64,000 bases of DNA from Anisus vortex (GCA_949126835.1 OX421505.1:4096587-4160586); one strand, 5' to 3'; positions 9,624-22,870 are shown, counted from the stretch's first letter. Made by a program: numbers and translations. Notes: generated by a model from the letters alone, not told the origin.

Positions 9624-12290
9624 TCTAGTCTTACTAGTTTCACTTTGTTTATCTTCAATGTAGAAGTCTTTCTAGTTTCACTTTGTTTATCTTCAATGTA
9701 GAAGTCTTTCTAGTTTCACTTTGTTTATCTTCAATGTAGAAGTCTTTCTAGTTTCACTTTGTTTATCTTCAATGTAGAAGTCTTACTAGTTTCACTTTGT
9801 TTATCTTCAATGTAGAAGTCTTTCTAGTTTCACTTTGTTTATCTTCAATGTAGAAGTCTTTTTAGTTTCACTTTGTTTATCTTCAATGTAGAAGTCTTTT
9901 TAGTTTCACTTTGTTTATCTTCAATGTAGAAGTCTTTTTAGTTTCACTTTGTTTATCTTCAATGTAGAAGTCTTTTTAGTTTCACTTTGTTTATCTTCAA
10001 TGTAGAAGTCTTTTTAGTTTCACTTTGTTTATCTTCAATGTAGAAGTCTTTCTAGTTTCACTTTGTTTATCTTCAATGTACAAGTCTTTCTAGTTTCACT
10101 TTGTTTATCTTCAATGTAGAAGTCTTTTTAGTTCGACTTTGTTTATCTTCAATGTAGAAGTCTTTTTAGTTTCACTTTGTTTATCTTCAATGTAGAAGTC
10201 TTTTTAGTTTCACTTTGTTTATCTTCAATGTAGAAGTCTTTCTATTTTCACTTTGTTTATCTTCAATGTAGAAGTCTTTTTAGTTTCACTTTGTTTATCT
10301 TCAATGTAGAAGTCTTTCTAGTTTCACTTTGTTTATCTTTAATGTAGAAGTCTTTCTATTTTCACTTTGTTTATCTTCAATGTAGAAGTCTTTTTAGTTT
10401 CACTTTGTTTATCTTCAATGTAGAAGTCTTTCTAGTTTCACTTTGTTTATCTTCAATGTAGAGGTCTTTTTAGTTTCACTTTGTTTATCTTCAATGTAGA
10501 AGTCTTTCTAGTTTCACTTTGTTTATCTTCAATGTACAAGTCTTTCTAGTTTCACTTTGTTTATCTTCAATGTAGAAGTCTTTTTAGTTCGACTTTGTTT
10601 ATCTTCAATGTACAAGTCTTTCTAGTTTCACTTTGTTTATCTTCAATGTAGAAGTCTTTTTAGTTTCACTTTGTTTATCTTCAATGTAGAAGTCTTTTTA
10701 GTTTCACTTTGTTTATCTTCAATGTAGAAGTCTTTTTAGTTTCACTTTGTTTATCTTCAATGTAGAAGTCTTTCTATTTTCACTTTGTTTATCTTCAATG
10801 TAGAAGTCTTTTTAGTTTCACTTTGTTTATCTTCAATGTAGAAGTCTTTCTAGTTTCACTTTGTTTATCTTTAATGTAGAAGTCTTTCTATTTTCACTTT
10901 GTTTATCTTCAATGTAGAAGTCTTTTTAGTTTCACTTTGTTTATCTTCAATGTAGAAGTCTTTCTAGTTTCACTTTGTTTATCTTCAATGTAGAAGTCTT
11001 TTTAGTTTCACTTTGTTTATCTTCAATGTAGAAGTCTTTCTAGTTTCACTTTGTTTATCTTCAATGTAGAAGTCTTTCTAGTTTCACTTTGTTTATCTTT
11101 AATGTAGAAGTGTTTCTAGTTTCAATTTGTTTATCTTCAATGTAGAAGTCTTTTTAGTTTCACTTTGTTTATCTTCAATGTAGAAGTCTTTTTAGTTTCA
11201 CTTTGTTTATCTTCAATGTAGAAGTCTTTTTAGTTTCACTTTGTTTATCTTCAATGTAGGAGTATGTATAGTTTCACTTTGTTTATCTTCAATGTAGAAG
11301 TCTTTCTAGTTTCACTTTGTTTATCTTCAATGTAGAAGTCTTTCTAGTTTCCCTTTTTTTATCTTCAATGTAGAAGTCTTTTTAGTTTCATTTTGTTTAT
11401 GTTCAATGTAGAAGTCTTTCTATTTTCACTTAGTTTATCTTCAATGTAGAAGTCTTTTTAGTTTCACTTTGTTTATCTTCAATTTAGAAGTCTTTCTAGT
11501 TTCACTTTGTTTATCTTCAATGTAGAAGTCTTTCTAGTTTCACTTTGTTTATCTTCAATGTAGAAGTCTTTCTAGTTTCAATTTGTTTATCTTCAATGTA
11601 GAAGTATTTCTAGTTTCACTTTGTTTATCTTCAATGTAGAAGTCTTTCTAGTTTCACTTTGTTTATTTTTAATGTAGAAGTCTTTCTGGTTTTAATTTGT
11701 TTATCTTCAATGTAGAAGTCTTTTTAGTTTCACTTTGTTTATCTTCAATGTAGAAGTCTTTTTAGTTTCACTTTGTTTATCTTCAATGTAGAAGTCTTTC
11801 TAGTTTCACTTTGTTTACCATTAATGTAGAAGTCTTTCTAGTTTCACTTTGTTTATCTTCAATGTAGAAGTCTTTTTAGTTTCATTTTGTTTATCTTCAA
11901 TGTAGAAGTCTTTCTATTTTCACTTTGTTTATCTTCAATGTAGAAGTGTTTTTAGTTTCACTTTGTTTATCTTCAATGTAGAAGTCTTTCTATTTTCACT
12001 TTGTTTATCTTCAATGTAGAAGTCTTTTTAGTTTCACTTTGTTTATCTTCAATGTAAAAGTCTTTCTAGTTTCACTTTGTTTATCTTCAATGTAGAAGTA
12101 TTTCTAGTTTCAATTTGTTTATCTTCAATGTAGAAGTATTTCTAGTTTGACTTTGTTTATCTTCAATGTAGAAGTCTTTCTAGTTTCACTTTGTTTATCT
12201 TCAATGTAGAAGTATTTCTAGTTTCACTTTGTTTATCTTTAATGTAGAAGTCTTTATAGTTTTAATTTGTTTATCTTCAATGTAGAAGTC
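9624..12290 (+). repeat. Minisatellite, 38-bp unit, about 70 copies
   Basis: This is an uninterrupted head-to-tail array of a 38-bp unit with core TTTCACTTTGTTTATCTTC and AATGTAGAAGTC. The length of about 2667 bp equals about 70 units. Variants are mostly single substitutions (TTTCTAG / TTTTTAG / TTTCTATTTTC, TACAAG for TAGAAG, CTTTAATG for CTTCAATG). Variant markers recur at multiples of the unit, notably 456 and 532 bp, showing amplification of blocks. Units at the right end are more diverged. There are no unique spacers and no coding frame. Confidence 0.95.
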
Positions 12291-12439
12291 TCGACCCACA
12301 CATTGGTTACACTACTTGCTGGACACTTAGAAAGATGTGAAGTTTAACTTATTGACATTAACAAAATAACCAAACTGTGCTCTGTCCTTCCAGTCTTATT
12401 TGATATTTTAAAACTGACAAGAGTAACTACTCCAATAGG

Positions 12440-12545
12440 AAACGTCCATTAATTACGTCAACAATTTTTACCTCTACCCCATGTCAACAATCGACAGGCT
12501 TTCACCCCCCTCCCAACCTATAAAATTATGTCAACAATTAGGTTT
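12440..12545. repeat. Short dispersed repeat shared with about 31.84-31.93 kb
   Basis: GTCCATTAATTACGTCAACA and CCCCATGTCAACAATCG occur here. The locus near 31.84-31.93 kb has CCCCCATGTCAACAATTG and a degenerate inverse of the first block (AATTAATAGACGACCCC). The arrangement suggests ends of a small transposon family, but no element boundaries could be fixed. Confidence 0.4.
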
Positions 12546-13002
12546 ATTCCTTCCCCCATATATTAACTAAAAGAACATTATACTCTTTATTTTATGTTTA
12601 CAATATTTATTACCCTTTCAGGACCAAAGGTGGTTAGAATTGAAATATTGTTTTTATATTTCTAATATATGATTGAAATGGATGTAGATGAACAATGCTA
12701 TTAACATTTTACACAAAATTTGTTTTTGAGTGGTGTGTCCAAATGCGGTACTTTTGAGTACAACGAAAGGTTTCGACAAGCGGTAATTATAAGTACCAAT
12801 ATGTTTAAAGTACAATGCTCATATTTTTTAATAACATGTATTGAACTTTAATGACAAAAAAGGTCATAATTGAAGTTTCAGACTTTTAATTACATATATT
12901 TATATTAAAAATACATGTCAAGAATAATATATAAAGCATGTTATAACAATAAAGCTGATATAATTAGACAACAATAACAAAGTCATTAATCCGTCATTTA
13001 TA

Positions 13003-13735
13003 TCATGAAAATGTAAAAAAACAACAATTCTTTTTCTCATTAGAGCAAATAAAAATATTGCACAATTTACATTTACTGTGAGGTCTAGACTGAATCTTTT
13101 TTTGTGAACAAACCTCACGTCGCCCTCTTTCATCAACATAAACAAGGTAATGGCTTCCAACATTATTCAATCAAATTGAGTCACTTATAGAGTAACCACC
13201 CCGCCTTTGCTTCTTTGGTTTTAGTAATGGTGATTCTTTGGGATTGTTTAGAGGATGTCCTTCACGAGGAGGCAGGAACAAAGAAATCAGTCCTAAGGTA
13301 ACACCTTGGAGAACATGTAAATGGGGCAATTTTGTAGCAGGTATCTTGGAATATGCTATGTATGCATTAACAACAGTTCTGTCAATAAGTCCAAAAAACA
13401 ATCTGTGCCACCATTTCTTTGTTTTTCTATTAAGTCCATAAGCAGCTATTAGCATGTCTGCCTTGTCCACTCCACCCATGTACATATTGTACTCCTTTAC
13501 CGCTAGTGGACAGACAAATTCTTCTTCATTCCCATCCTTTTGTAATCTTTTAACAACTGATGCTTAGGAAGAGTGAAAATTAGGTGCTACTAGGACACCT
13601 TTAGTATCCATCCATTTCACGACGAGGATTCCGTCAGAGCTTTACCTAAAATCAAATTCACCTCTAGACATCTTTTTATCTTCTTTCAAACCCACTTTTC
13701 CCATTACACACTTTTTTGTTTTATTTTTTGCAAGA
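13003..13735 (-). pseudogene. piggyBac transposase, C-terminal fragment
   Basis: In one frame on the minus strand the text reads KMSRGEFDFR, a stop, VVKWMDTKGVLVAPNFHSS, a stop, then EFVCPLAVKEYN, MGGVDKADMLIAAYGL, KKWWHRLFFGLIDRTVVNAY. After an in-frame TGA it ends in a Cys-rich tail (CKLCNIFIC). These are the DDE_Tnp_1_7 (piggyBac) C-terminal motifs, with GGVDKADM diagnostic, followed by the family's terminal zinc-binding segment. At least three in-frame stops are seen, two of them in positions where CGA-to-TGA type decay is plausible. The N-terminal two thirds, with most catalytic Asp residues, is absent. CCCTTTCAGGACCAAAGG at about 12615 may be the eroded 3' terminal repeat. Confidence 0.85.
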
Positions 13736-13740
13736 TTAAT

Positions 13741-14200
13741 ACTGAAGCGGAGGAACAATTAAAATAATTTAAACTAAGAGCTATGTAGGCTATGAATACT
13801 TGAGTATTTTTTAAAGAGACCTGTAATGCTGTGGATGGAATTATTAGGGCCTACACTCTAATGGTAAAAGGTAACACTTATCACAGCTTCACAAATGGTC
13901 CACAAAACATTTTAAAAGATTCCTGATTTTTTAAACGTAAGTAATACAAATAAATCATCTAGATATGACTAGTGTTGGAAAAAAAAAAGGGGGGGCAGAA
14001 AAGTTCTCGTACCGGCATATTTTTTTATTTCTCGAGGGTCCTTTGTCCGGAAGCCACTAGGGAAGATAGAGAGCGTATATGTGTTTGTTCTTGCATATCT
14101 AATAAAAATGTTTTTTATCATTTTATTATCTGAAAAGTGTTGTATATCTAAGCAGCCACAGTAAGGGGGATACCCCGGTTTTCACAAGAACGTATATTAT
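13741..14200. other. Noncoding stretch, nothing recognised
   Basis: The stretch is AT-rich with an A run followed by a G run near 13980-13995. No gene or repeat was identified. Confidence 0.45.
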
Positions 14201-14529
14201 CAAATATTGAGGTGGACGCATAATTTGTGTTTCTGTACCGATCTACAATGTCTTAAAAAAAAATAAACGGGCAAGCCTAATGCTCTTACGTACAGGGCGT
14301 AATCTGGAGAGTAGTGGGGCAAAGTGGCGGGCAAACCAAAACCCTGACCAAGACATGCCCACCAGAAGACAAACTGAGAATGCAGGCCATGTAACATAGG
14401 ACAAGGTTTTTGCAGTCTCAGGCACTTAACTTTTTCCCCACCTGCAAAATTCCCCCGGGTTATTAACGAGGTTGCATCGCTCGTATACCTGCACTCAACG
14501 GTACCTTATCAAATTTTAGAGAATGGGGC

Positions 14530-14990
14530 ACAATGGGTGTTTTTGCACCAGGGCGTCCCTGGCAAGATATTATCTTAATAATACTAAGTTTCTAAGTTAG
14601 AACTTAATGCTTTATATATTCTAACTACTTTCCTCTTTGCCCTTTTGTCCTCTAGTGTTTCTAAGTTAGCCTAAATTATTTAACTATTTGTGTTCCTCTT
14701 GTCAGTTGTAAATATTCGCCAGTAATGAACCTTGCAGTTATGCTCTAGATTTGTTCTAGTTTCTAAATGTTTTCTTTAGTTGATGGTTCCCATATGCAGA
14801 TGATGCATATTCTAGTATAGGCCTAACTTTTGTAGCCCTAATGTAGAATATTAGCTTTGTGTTTTTGCTACGTTAGTGAAATTTCATTTTTATGAAGGCT
14901 CATATTTGTTTTATTTTTTATTACGTCATCAAGATGTGCATTAGATCACAATGAATCTTTTTTTTATATATCTTAGATAGCAACATTTAC
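14530..14990 (-). repeat. Eroded CR1-group LINE fragment
   Basis: Minus-strand words match the C-terminal reverse transcriptase region of the LINE at 35.3-37.4 kb, for example the complements of GTTAGAACTTAATGCTTTAT, CCTCTAGTGTTTCTAAG and AATGAACCTTGCAG. Substitutions and small gaps are too many for a readable frame. The same fragment is found in both other copies of the segmental duplication (32.4-32.8 and 61.6-61.9 kb), so the LINE inserted before the duplication. Confidence 0.6.
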
Positions 14991-15861
14991 TTAGAGAAAT
15001 TATTTTCCTTGTAATGGAATTTCACTAAAATAATACTATAGAAAATATTTTTTATTGTTATTCTTATTCATATTCCGAACTAGACTTTTCTTTTGGTTTC
15101 AGGTCTAAGAAAAGAGCATCAAGAACTGACAAGAACAGAAAAAAAGTGATTTTCAAAAAATATTTTTCAGTTAAATAATTGAGTAATGCTTTGTTGGTGT
15201 GTGTCATTTTCATTGTTGTTTCCCTTGAATCATTTTTTGAAAAAAAACGTGACTTCGTTTAGTCATTTCTTCAAGTTTATTATTTAATTTTTTCTAAAAT
15301 ATTTATAAACATCATAAATTTTATGTTTTAATTTTCATTTCTTTTAAACGTTTATATTTATTTCTTTTACGTTTTTTTTTTGTATAATTGGGTTACTAAA
15401 TTTTTAATATTAAATAAAACAATTTGTGATAGTTTGTTGTTTATATATTCAAGTGCATGTCGATAGTAGATGACAATATGTCCTATTGTCGATAACATTT
15501 GTTTATAATTTTAATTATTGAAATTATCGATTTAACATATTTATAATAACATAAACATGACGTGACGTGACGGATATAAACAACAAGAAAATATCAAGAT
15601 AAAAATGTATAAAGTTTATTTAAATACTGATTAACAAACTTTATAAATTTTTACAAGTAAAATGTTTTCAATATAATATTATATAAAAATGTATTAATTT
15701 TACAGAAGAGAATAAAAATATCTTTATATGTATCTAATCAAAAACAATAAAGTGAATACAGATTTATAGATACATGGAATAAATTGAAAGTGATATAAAC
15801 AGATATAAAACATCCTCCATATTGTATGTTTACATTTTGACACACAAGTAATTCAATACAA

Positions 15862-17201
15862 TTACTGGATCCAACCAACTCCACTGTAATTAAGACCAGA
15901 CTTTAAACATCCACTATGGGCAAGGTCAATATTCATACCACCAATATACCCCACACAGTGGACAGTGGCTCCACTACTTCCTGGACATGTAGGCCTACAT
16001 GTTGTGTAGGTAAACTTATGGTCCTGCTCCACAAACCCCACCTGTACTTTGTCCTTCCATTGACCAACACTGACCTGTTTAGAACATCCATGAGGATGTG
16101 ACACTATAAACACCATTTTGTGAATATCTCGAGATTCTTTGTATTTGTTCCAGACTTTCATCTTGGCATCATTAACACGTGCCTTCATTTTCTTCAATTA
16201 ATTTCCCAAATTTTCATCACAAGTCGCACAGGTAAACTGACACCAGTCTGCCTCAATGTTTAGAAAACTAGCACATACCTTTACTTTAAGAATAACCAAT
16301 TCACTATCTTCACTATCATAAAACAATCTCAAGGTCGTGTGGCTTGCCTCAATTTCATCAACAACCACATGTGCAGCTGTATTCACATTAATCTTCCACC
16401 AAACTTTGCTGGGTTTGTCTGAAGCTTCACATTTATCACATGGACATGTTGTATAATCACTTCGTTTATCTTCATCTGAGATCTTCCACACTAGACTCAC
16501 CCTCCCAGTTCCTGTCCTCAATGTTTTCTTTCCTCTCAGTTCAGACAAAAAATCTTTGTTTTTGGCCAAAACTGTGGAACAAATAATTTTGGTCTGTATC
16601 GACTGGTCATGGTGACACTTAGTCTAACTGTCAGGACAGCTGCAGCTTTGATGTATTCATACAAATCACGGTCACGGTGACCTTCAGGTAGATGTTTTAA
16701 GCTGAATGATTCAATAGGTATAAACTCTGGATGACCTGGATTCTTCTTACAGTTTGTCACATGCTGGTGTAAATCAATTTCTCCACAAGGTAAAACCTGA
16801 TTCTTATGTTCACCTGTACAGGTAAATACAAATATAAACAGATTTAACTTTACGAAATAAATAAGGTTTCTATTTATAAAAATAATAGAAAAAATGATTC
16901 AAAATTTTAGCATACACATATATTTATATTTTACATGTTTTATAAGTGAATTTTGAATTACCAATGAGCAGAGAGTCATTATATTTTAACTTGTCATCTT
17001 TTTGATCTGTAGCTTGACAAATATAATCTGAAATAGTTAGTTTATATATTTTTTTTAATGTTAAGTACCGTAACGAATAAAATAAGCAATTAAATATTGT
17101 ATTTTATTAGCTCTATATTTAGTTAAAATTAAAATAGAAATACCTTCACAAATATGTTCCTCACAATCTGGAAATGGATATTTCATGCTCAAAATTTTCT
17201 T
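15862..17201 (-). pseudogene. Trypsin-like protease homologue, decayed copy
   Basis: This is the paralogue of the gene at 33695-35099 with the same three-exon layout: exon at 17144-17201 (58 nt), exon at 16962-17027 (66 nt) and a large exon from 16813 to the stop at 15862. All have AG/GT borders and phase-1 junctions. The large exon carries the His motif (NTAAHVVVD), a conserved FIVSHPHGCSKQVSVG segment and the Ser motif (CPGSSGATV). Two lesions break it: a frameshift in the segment between FWPKTKI and FLSELRG (about 16545-16570), and an AAA-to-TAA change after CDENLGN (about 16198-16200). The close match to its paralogue indicates recent duplication followed by decay. Confidence 0.75.
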
Positions 17202-17632
17202 CTATGGAGAGAAAAATTTTTTTTTTTTATTTACTTGTAAAATTATTGAACTTTACTATCACAGCATATGATAAATAATAATTCTTGAAAATATTTTTAC
17301 ATTATAACTTCTCCTTTAATCAAACAATGTTTCATTTAATTTCTCATAACATTTAATTAAGACTTAATTTTAATTTATTTAAAATATATTTAAATAACCT
17401 AAATTGATAAATACAATGTGTAATTTTTATATTTAAAATATGATTCTTTAAAAACTGTGTTTTTCTTGTTAACTGAAACTTTTCTTTACCATATTTAAAT
17501 TTAAAATGTTTAGGCCTAGCCAAAATATAGAACAAAAAGTTTCCCTCTAGGACCGTTTTGGTTTAGCTGCCTCTGAACAAGCAATCACACGTTTCTGTGG
17601 CCTAAACATACTAGGCGACTGTATGGCTAACT

Positions 17633-18968
17633 TATGGCTATCACTACAGGCATAGCTCCACTAAAAGGTCAAAACAATCAAACTTATAACGACAATGAAA
17701 CTAAAGCTAATATTCTAAACACACACGTTGCATCATCTTTTTCGAATCCAGGTGACAAAAAAATCCCTATAAATTTAAACAAACTAGAAGAGATACGAAA
17801 TATAAATGTAGGTGAAAAAGGCATTAAACAACTCCTTACAAACTTAAAAGTAAACTAAGCTTCTGGTCCAAATGTAATACCAGCAAAACTGCTTAAAGAA
17901 CTAACTAATGAAATACCTCCAATCTCTAAAATACTTTTTCAGGCCTCTCTAAACCAGGGCAAAGTGCCCAAAGATTGGAAATTAGCTAATGTAACCCCTT
18001 TTCAAAAAACGAGATAAATCTGACCCCGGAAATTACAGACATGTTTCCCTAACAAGCATAACATGTAAAATACTTGAACATAATATAATATATAGTAGTA
18101 TAGTAAATTATCTAGACAAACTTAATGCACTGTGCCCAGACCAACATGGCTTTAGGAAAAATAGATCATGTGAGACTCAATTAATAGGCTTAATAGATAA
18201 CTTGCCTAAGGGGTTAGATAATAACAACCTAATTGATGCTATATTACTAGAATTTTCAAAGCATTCGATAAAGTTCATCATTCTAGTCTACTAAAAAAAC
18301 TTAAATATTTTGGCATCTCTGGTCCCTTACATCAGTGGATTCAGTAATTTCCTATAGGCAGAGAACAAACAGTAATTAAAAAATCAAACAAAACATTTGG
18401 ATTCATAAAAAGGAATTTTTACAAATGTATTAAGAATATCAAACTAAAATGCTATCTAACATTAGTTAGACCTATACTAGAATATGCAGCACCTGTATGG
18501 TACCCATCAACTAAAGAAAACATTTAAAATTAGAACAATTCCAAAAAAGAGCTGCAAGGTTTATAACTAGTGAATATTCCCAATTAACAAGAGTTACACT
18601 ATTAGTCGAACCACTAAACCTAAAAATACTAGAGGACAAGCGGGCAAAGAGTAAAGTAGTAATAATACAAAAGGCATTAAACTCAAATTTAGAAATACAA
18701 CCCAATAACAACCTGCTGAAAAGCTCAGATAAACATAAAGACAAAAACACTTTCCTTGTTCGTTATGCGAGAACAAATGCATACAAGTACTCTTTCTTCC
18801 CGAGTGGCATTCGGACATGGAATGGGTGGCCTGTACAAACCAGGAAAACCAGTAACTTAACATCATTTAAAACATTAATAAAAATGTCAGACTAGACACG
18901 GACCACGGATGAGCGTAGGACGCAATAATCTTCTTTATGGAAGGAGTGTCTGTAATGTATAGGATAAG
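17633..18968 (+). pseudogene. CR1-group LINE, 5'-truncated and internally deleted
   Basis: This is the same family as the LINE at 35.3-37.4 kb. The frame opens with TTGIAPLKGQNN and reads finger-domain sequence (NETKANILNTH, KGIKQLLTNLKVN). It meets TAA at about 17856 in place of a Lys codon, continues with KILFQASLNQGKVPKDWKL, and then shifts frame near 18000. The palm with GVPQGT and FADD is missing. The sequence jumps from GAACAAACAGTAATTAA to the thumb (KKSNKTLGF), apparently between two AGTAATTAA repeats. The C-terminus (ARFITSEYSQLTRVT, RTNAYKYSFFPSG) and the 3' tail GACGCAATAATCTTC then GATAA units are present. Inactive. Confidence 0.85.
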
Positions 18969-18969
18969 A

Positions 18970-19998
18970 TAAGACATAATGCCCAGCCACCTTAACTTTG
19001 CCCTAATTATTGTTAACTACACATCAGATCTAGGTAAAAAACCAGACCCATGAACAATTCTAGCCTTCACCATGAATTTAACCCAGGACCTTTGGTGTGC
19101 ACGAATAGTGCACTGCTGCTAGTCTAGCCTATCCCATTATAGAACCAATGTTGGAATGAATAAAAAATAATAAAACAATCACTATAAGAACTATTTAAAT
19201 GTTAAATATAAATATATAAATTTTATTAACAATTCTGTTCATTAAAATGTGTGTTTTTTCTTAAGTAATTAGACTATTATAATAATTAAATTATGTTATC
19301 CTAGCTAACAAATGAAACTAATGCTATAATGAAAACAAATTATTGAACCAAACAATATAAAAACTATTGAAATGAAAAAAACTTGTATATAACATAAACA
19401 CAATGTGATTATTTTATTTGGCTCTTTAGTTTATTACAACTTAAGATTGAATTATGGAAATTAATAAACCTACAAATAAAACAATTGGATACGGTTACTA
19501 TAATCCAGAGTTTTTATTTATATATTCGTTCATTATTATATTAGACTAATAAGGTGTGGCTCTTTTTAGTTTGTATGTCTTTTGTTAAAATAGTTTCAGT
19601 AGACTTTTTTTTAAAAATAGCACTAAATTTACTAAATGTAATGATTAGTTCTTTCTTAAACTAAATTACACTTACTCAAGTGATCCATGATTAATTTTAC
19701 AAATTTAGACATAAGATAAAAGGTGGAGTTTGTGTAAACTCTTTAAATTTTACTTATACAACTATAGTAGGCCTGCTGGTATAAAATATCATAAAAACTA
19801 AATAAATGAAAATTAATAGATGAAAAACAAGAATATGCCTAAAAATTAACAGTTACTACAAACAAATTTAATACAAACAACTTCAATGTTAATACTATAT
19901 TGAGATTTAGGCTCTGTACATTATTTTTAGACTGAGATTTAAGCTTTTTAAAACTTAAAAAACTATCATACTCATAGGTTAGGACAAGAAAAGACAGG
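18970..19998. other. AT-rich noncoding stretch
   Basis: No gene was recognised. TTTAACCCAGGACCTTTGG near 19075 followed by GCACTGCTGCTAG resembles a worn tRNA-like SINE head read in reverse, too degraded to call. Confidence 0.45.
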
Positions 19999-21239
19999 TA
20001 GAGTAAATCACTTCAGCGCGAACACCAGCACGTTGCGAACACAACTCGAAAAAACGTTCGCAGTTTCTCTATTTTCATGTCTACTACGAAAGCGAGCGTC
20101 AATATAAAGAAAGCAGTTATTCCTCAATATCCTTAGGCCGTTTCAGTTACGGGAAGAGCTTTTTTGTAATCAAAAAGTGCCGACATTTATTGGAGTCATG
20201 GTGGTGGCTATGCAAAAAACCTCCCACCGGATGAACGAGGGTGGTATCCGGGTTAAGACAACTTTTCCTTTCCTTTTTACATTTAAATGTGTTTGCTATC
20301 GGATTATCACTAGGATATAGTTAAGGAACATTGCTGTTATGATTTACAATACTTATTTATAGAAATGTTCGTTTTAAAGGGGTGTTCGCAATGAAGTATG
20401 CAAAACGTAGGATCGATCCTCATAGCGAAAATTTATTTTTTCTGTTGGAGTGGGTATCTAAAAACTGTCGACAATGCACCTCAAAGGGATTATTACTAGA
20501 TTATTAGATGAGCTGTACTTGGAGCAAGAATTGGGAGAGAAGAAGAGCAGAAAAAAACACTGAAAAGAGAAGGGTCAAGAAACGTAATTGAAGTAATCTC
20601 TGATAGCAGCTACTACATAGATTATATATATATGATACTACATTTAATGGAACTAGAAATGGCTTCAATTTCAATGTTGTTTGTTTGAAAATACAGATAT
20701 CATGCATATATCAAAAGGCGCATGTAGACTATATGAACACTATCTTGTCTTTCTTTTTACTGTCGGTGCAGAGGTTTTCTTGGCTAACTCATAAATAGAT
20801 CTAGATTTTACACCATAAAACTCATTGGTTTAGAACAAAAATAATTTTAAAAAGTGTAAACGATCTGTCAAAGTCTAGACAAATGCATGTGGCAACACAA
20901 TAGCAGGGGCATATCCAGTGTTCGTTACATTAACAAACAAATAAATATTTGATGACTTTGGCTTAGTGTTTGCTATGAAATTAAAGTGTTCGCTTTTAAG
21001 TTTAATGAAAAAATGTGTTCGCTATGAAGCAGCAAACATGGTCGTCTGAGTATGCAATATACACCATAACCCTGCGTAGTAATACAATAATGTATGATCA
21101 ATCAAGTAGCCACGTTGTCGTACTATCTTTTGGTATTTTCGTTTTTATCCTATGTCTAACGGTTTAGAAACTAGGTCACAAAAACTAAGTAGGGTGCTAT
21201 TTTTAGCCTTATGGTGTTCGCAAAGGGTGATTTACTCTA
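19999..21239. mobile_element. Non-autonomous TIR transposon with GTGTTCGC subterminal repeats
   Basis: The terminal inverted repeats start TAGAGTAAATCAC at 19999 and end with its exact complement at 21239. After a five- or six-base mismatched gap both continue with GCGAACACCA. The first TA can be read as a TA target duplication, as in Tc1/mariner-type elements. GTGTTCGC or its complement recurs near both ends (about 20015-20070, 20380, 20985, 21015, 21213), as transposase-binding sites often do. No transposase-like frame exists in the 1.24 kb interior. Superfamily unknown. Confidence 0.65.
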
Positions 21240-22870
21240 TGGAACTATTGACAACCAAAATAAAACCTCAAACATAAACTTCAATTAATTTTTAACTAAA
21301 TTTGGAAATTAAAAATGAATAAAAGTAGTTAATAAAGTAAAGTAAAAAAACAAACTACATTATATCATTAACATATAATAGCATACAGAATAGTAGTCTA
21401 TAGTAGGCATATTGTGTAATGTTCAGTATAGTGAAAGGGCCTAGACTAGGCCCTAGTGTGTATACATTGCTCTGAAACTTATCTCTAATATAAAATGTGT
21501 ACATCTATGTGGATTTTGCAAACGATAATCTCACTTCAGAATTTTACTTAACAAAAATGTTTCAGGCCTACATTGAGCAAGGACTGTGACTATCACTATA
21601 ACTATAAAACTATGATTAGTCTACTCGTTCTGTGTCGAACTAGTCCATGTTGCATAAATTACAGTAAATCAAGTAGGCCTAGGCCTAAGGCGGCCGACCT
21701 AAATGATAAAACGCAAATATGCCAGCTATTGTCTAAAAGGAATGTCTAGGTCTAAGCCTAATGCTGAATACTTTAAGACTACTTAGTGACTAAAACAAAA
21801 GACTTGCTTGAAATACTTTAATTTAAATAAGCCTTAACATTAAGTTAAAGTAATAGTAAATTTAGCCAACAAGTCTAAAAGACTGTCGTCGGCTCTGCAG
21901 TTCGACCATCGCCTTGCAGAGAAAGAAAAATGAAAATGAATCCCGTGGCAATTGTACGAGACCATTTTTTTTTTTAAATAGTCTTATTGGTTCCATTTTG
22001 ATAGTTCTAATGTTTTATAAATAAGTAAAATGCCATTTTTATTAGTTTTATAATTAGCATATCTTAAAATTTGCTTTCTTTTTGGTAAAATTTTACTTTG
22101 GAACCAACGAAGATTATTATTATCTTTAAACTTTTAACTTACATTAGATTATATAGACTAAGCTTGTATTAATATAAGATAAGATAAGAATGAGACTTGT
22201 TATAGTTATAGCACTTCTGTCCATGTTACTATTAATACAAAATTAGCATGCTCAGTGCGCTCTTGGTGTGACTTGCAAAGGCAGATGTATAGCCAAAGAG
22301 AAATGTCTTTAAGAAGAAATATATCATAGGCACTATTGTACTTCCACCAATAATACATGCCGGTGAATAATAAGCAATATAGTATTATGTAATAAAGATA
22401 TAACTATTTGTAGATAAAAACATATCACAAAATGTCAGCTTAGCCAAATAGGCTCATGCAAACACGTCATTATAATAATTTGACTAGATTTGTTTTCTTC
22501 TTTTTGAGAATTAATTAGGCGATAATCAGAAAAAAAATATATATGTGGCCCGGTGCCGGGCATTCGGGAAACGCTGCTCTATATTCATAGCGTCGCCACT
22601 ATAAATATTTTTTCTTTTCTTTCTATGTGGCTAAATGTTTGAAATACTAATAGAAACAACAAATCCATATAAAGTATTTAATCTTATACAGGGTGTGGCA
22701 AACTGTGATATGATACATTTGCATGTTTTAATAAAAGAAAAGTGGAATAAATAATGAAAAGTCTAGTTTTATTTTCAAGTCATTCGGCCAACACAAAGTA
22801 AGAATAAATAAAAACGTGGTTTGAAACTTGCTAATAATTTTCATTTTTTAACGTCTCTAATAAGTCAATT
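21240..22870. other. AT-rich noncoding stretch
   Basis: No coding or RNA gene was recognised. A short GC-rich palindromic patch, GGCCCGGTGCCGGGC at about 22547, may be an eroded transposon end. Confidence 0.45.

Larger units (their letters stand above)
14205..17460. repeat. Segmental duplication, copy 1
   Basis: This segment is collinear with about 32335-35342. From left to right both hold an eroded LINE end, a noncoding block with GAGTAATGCTTTGT, CAAGTGCATGTCGATAGTAG and AATGTATAAAGTTTATT, and then the protease-like gene on the minus strand with identical exon layout. Similarity fades at about 17460. A shorter third copy of the left half lies at 61.6-62.7 kb. Confidence 0.75.

Noticed and set aside
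9624..12290. Repeat array as a possible CRISPR
   Set aside because: Units are contiguous with no unique spacers, no cas genes are present and the sequence is animal DNA.
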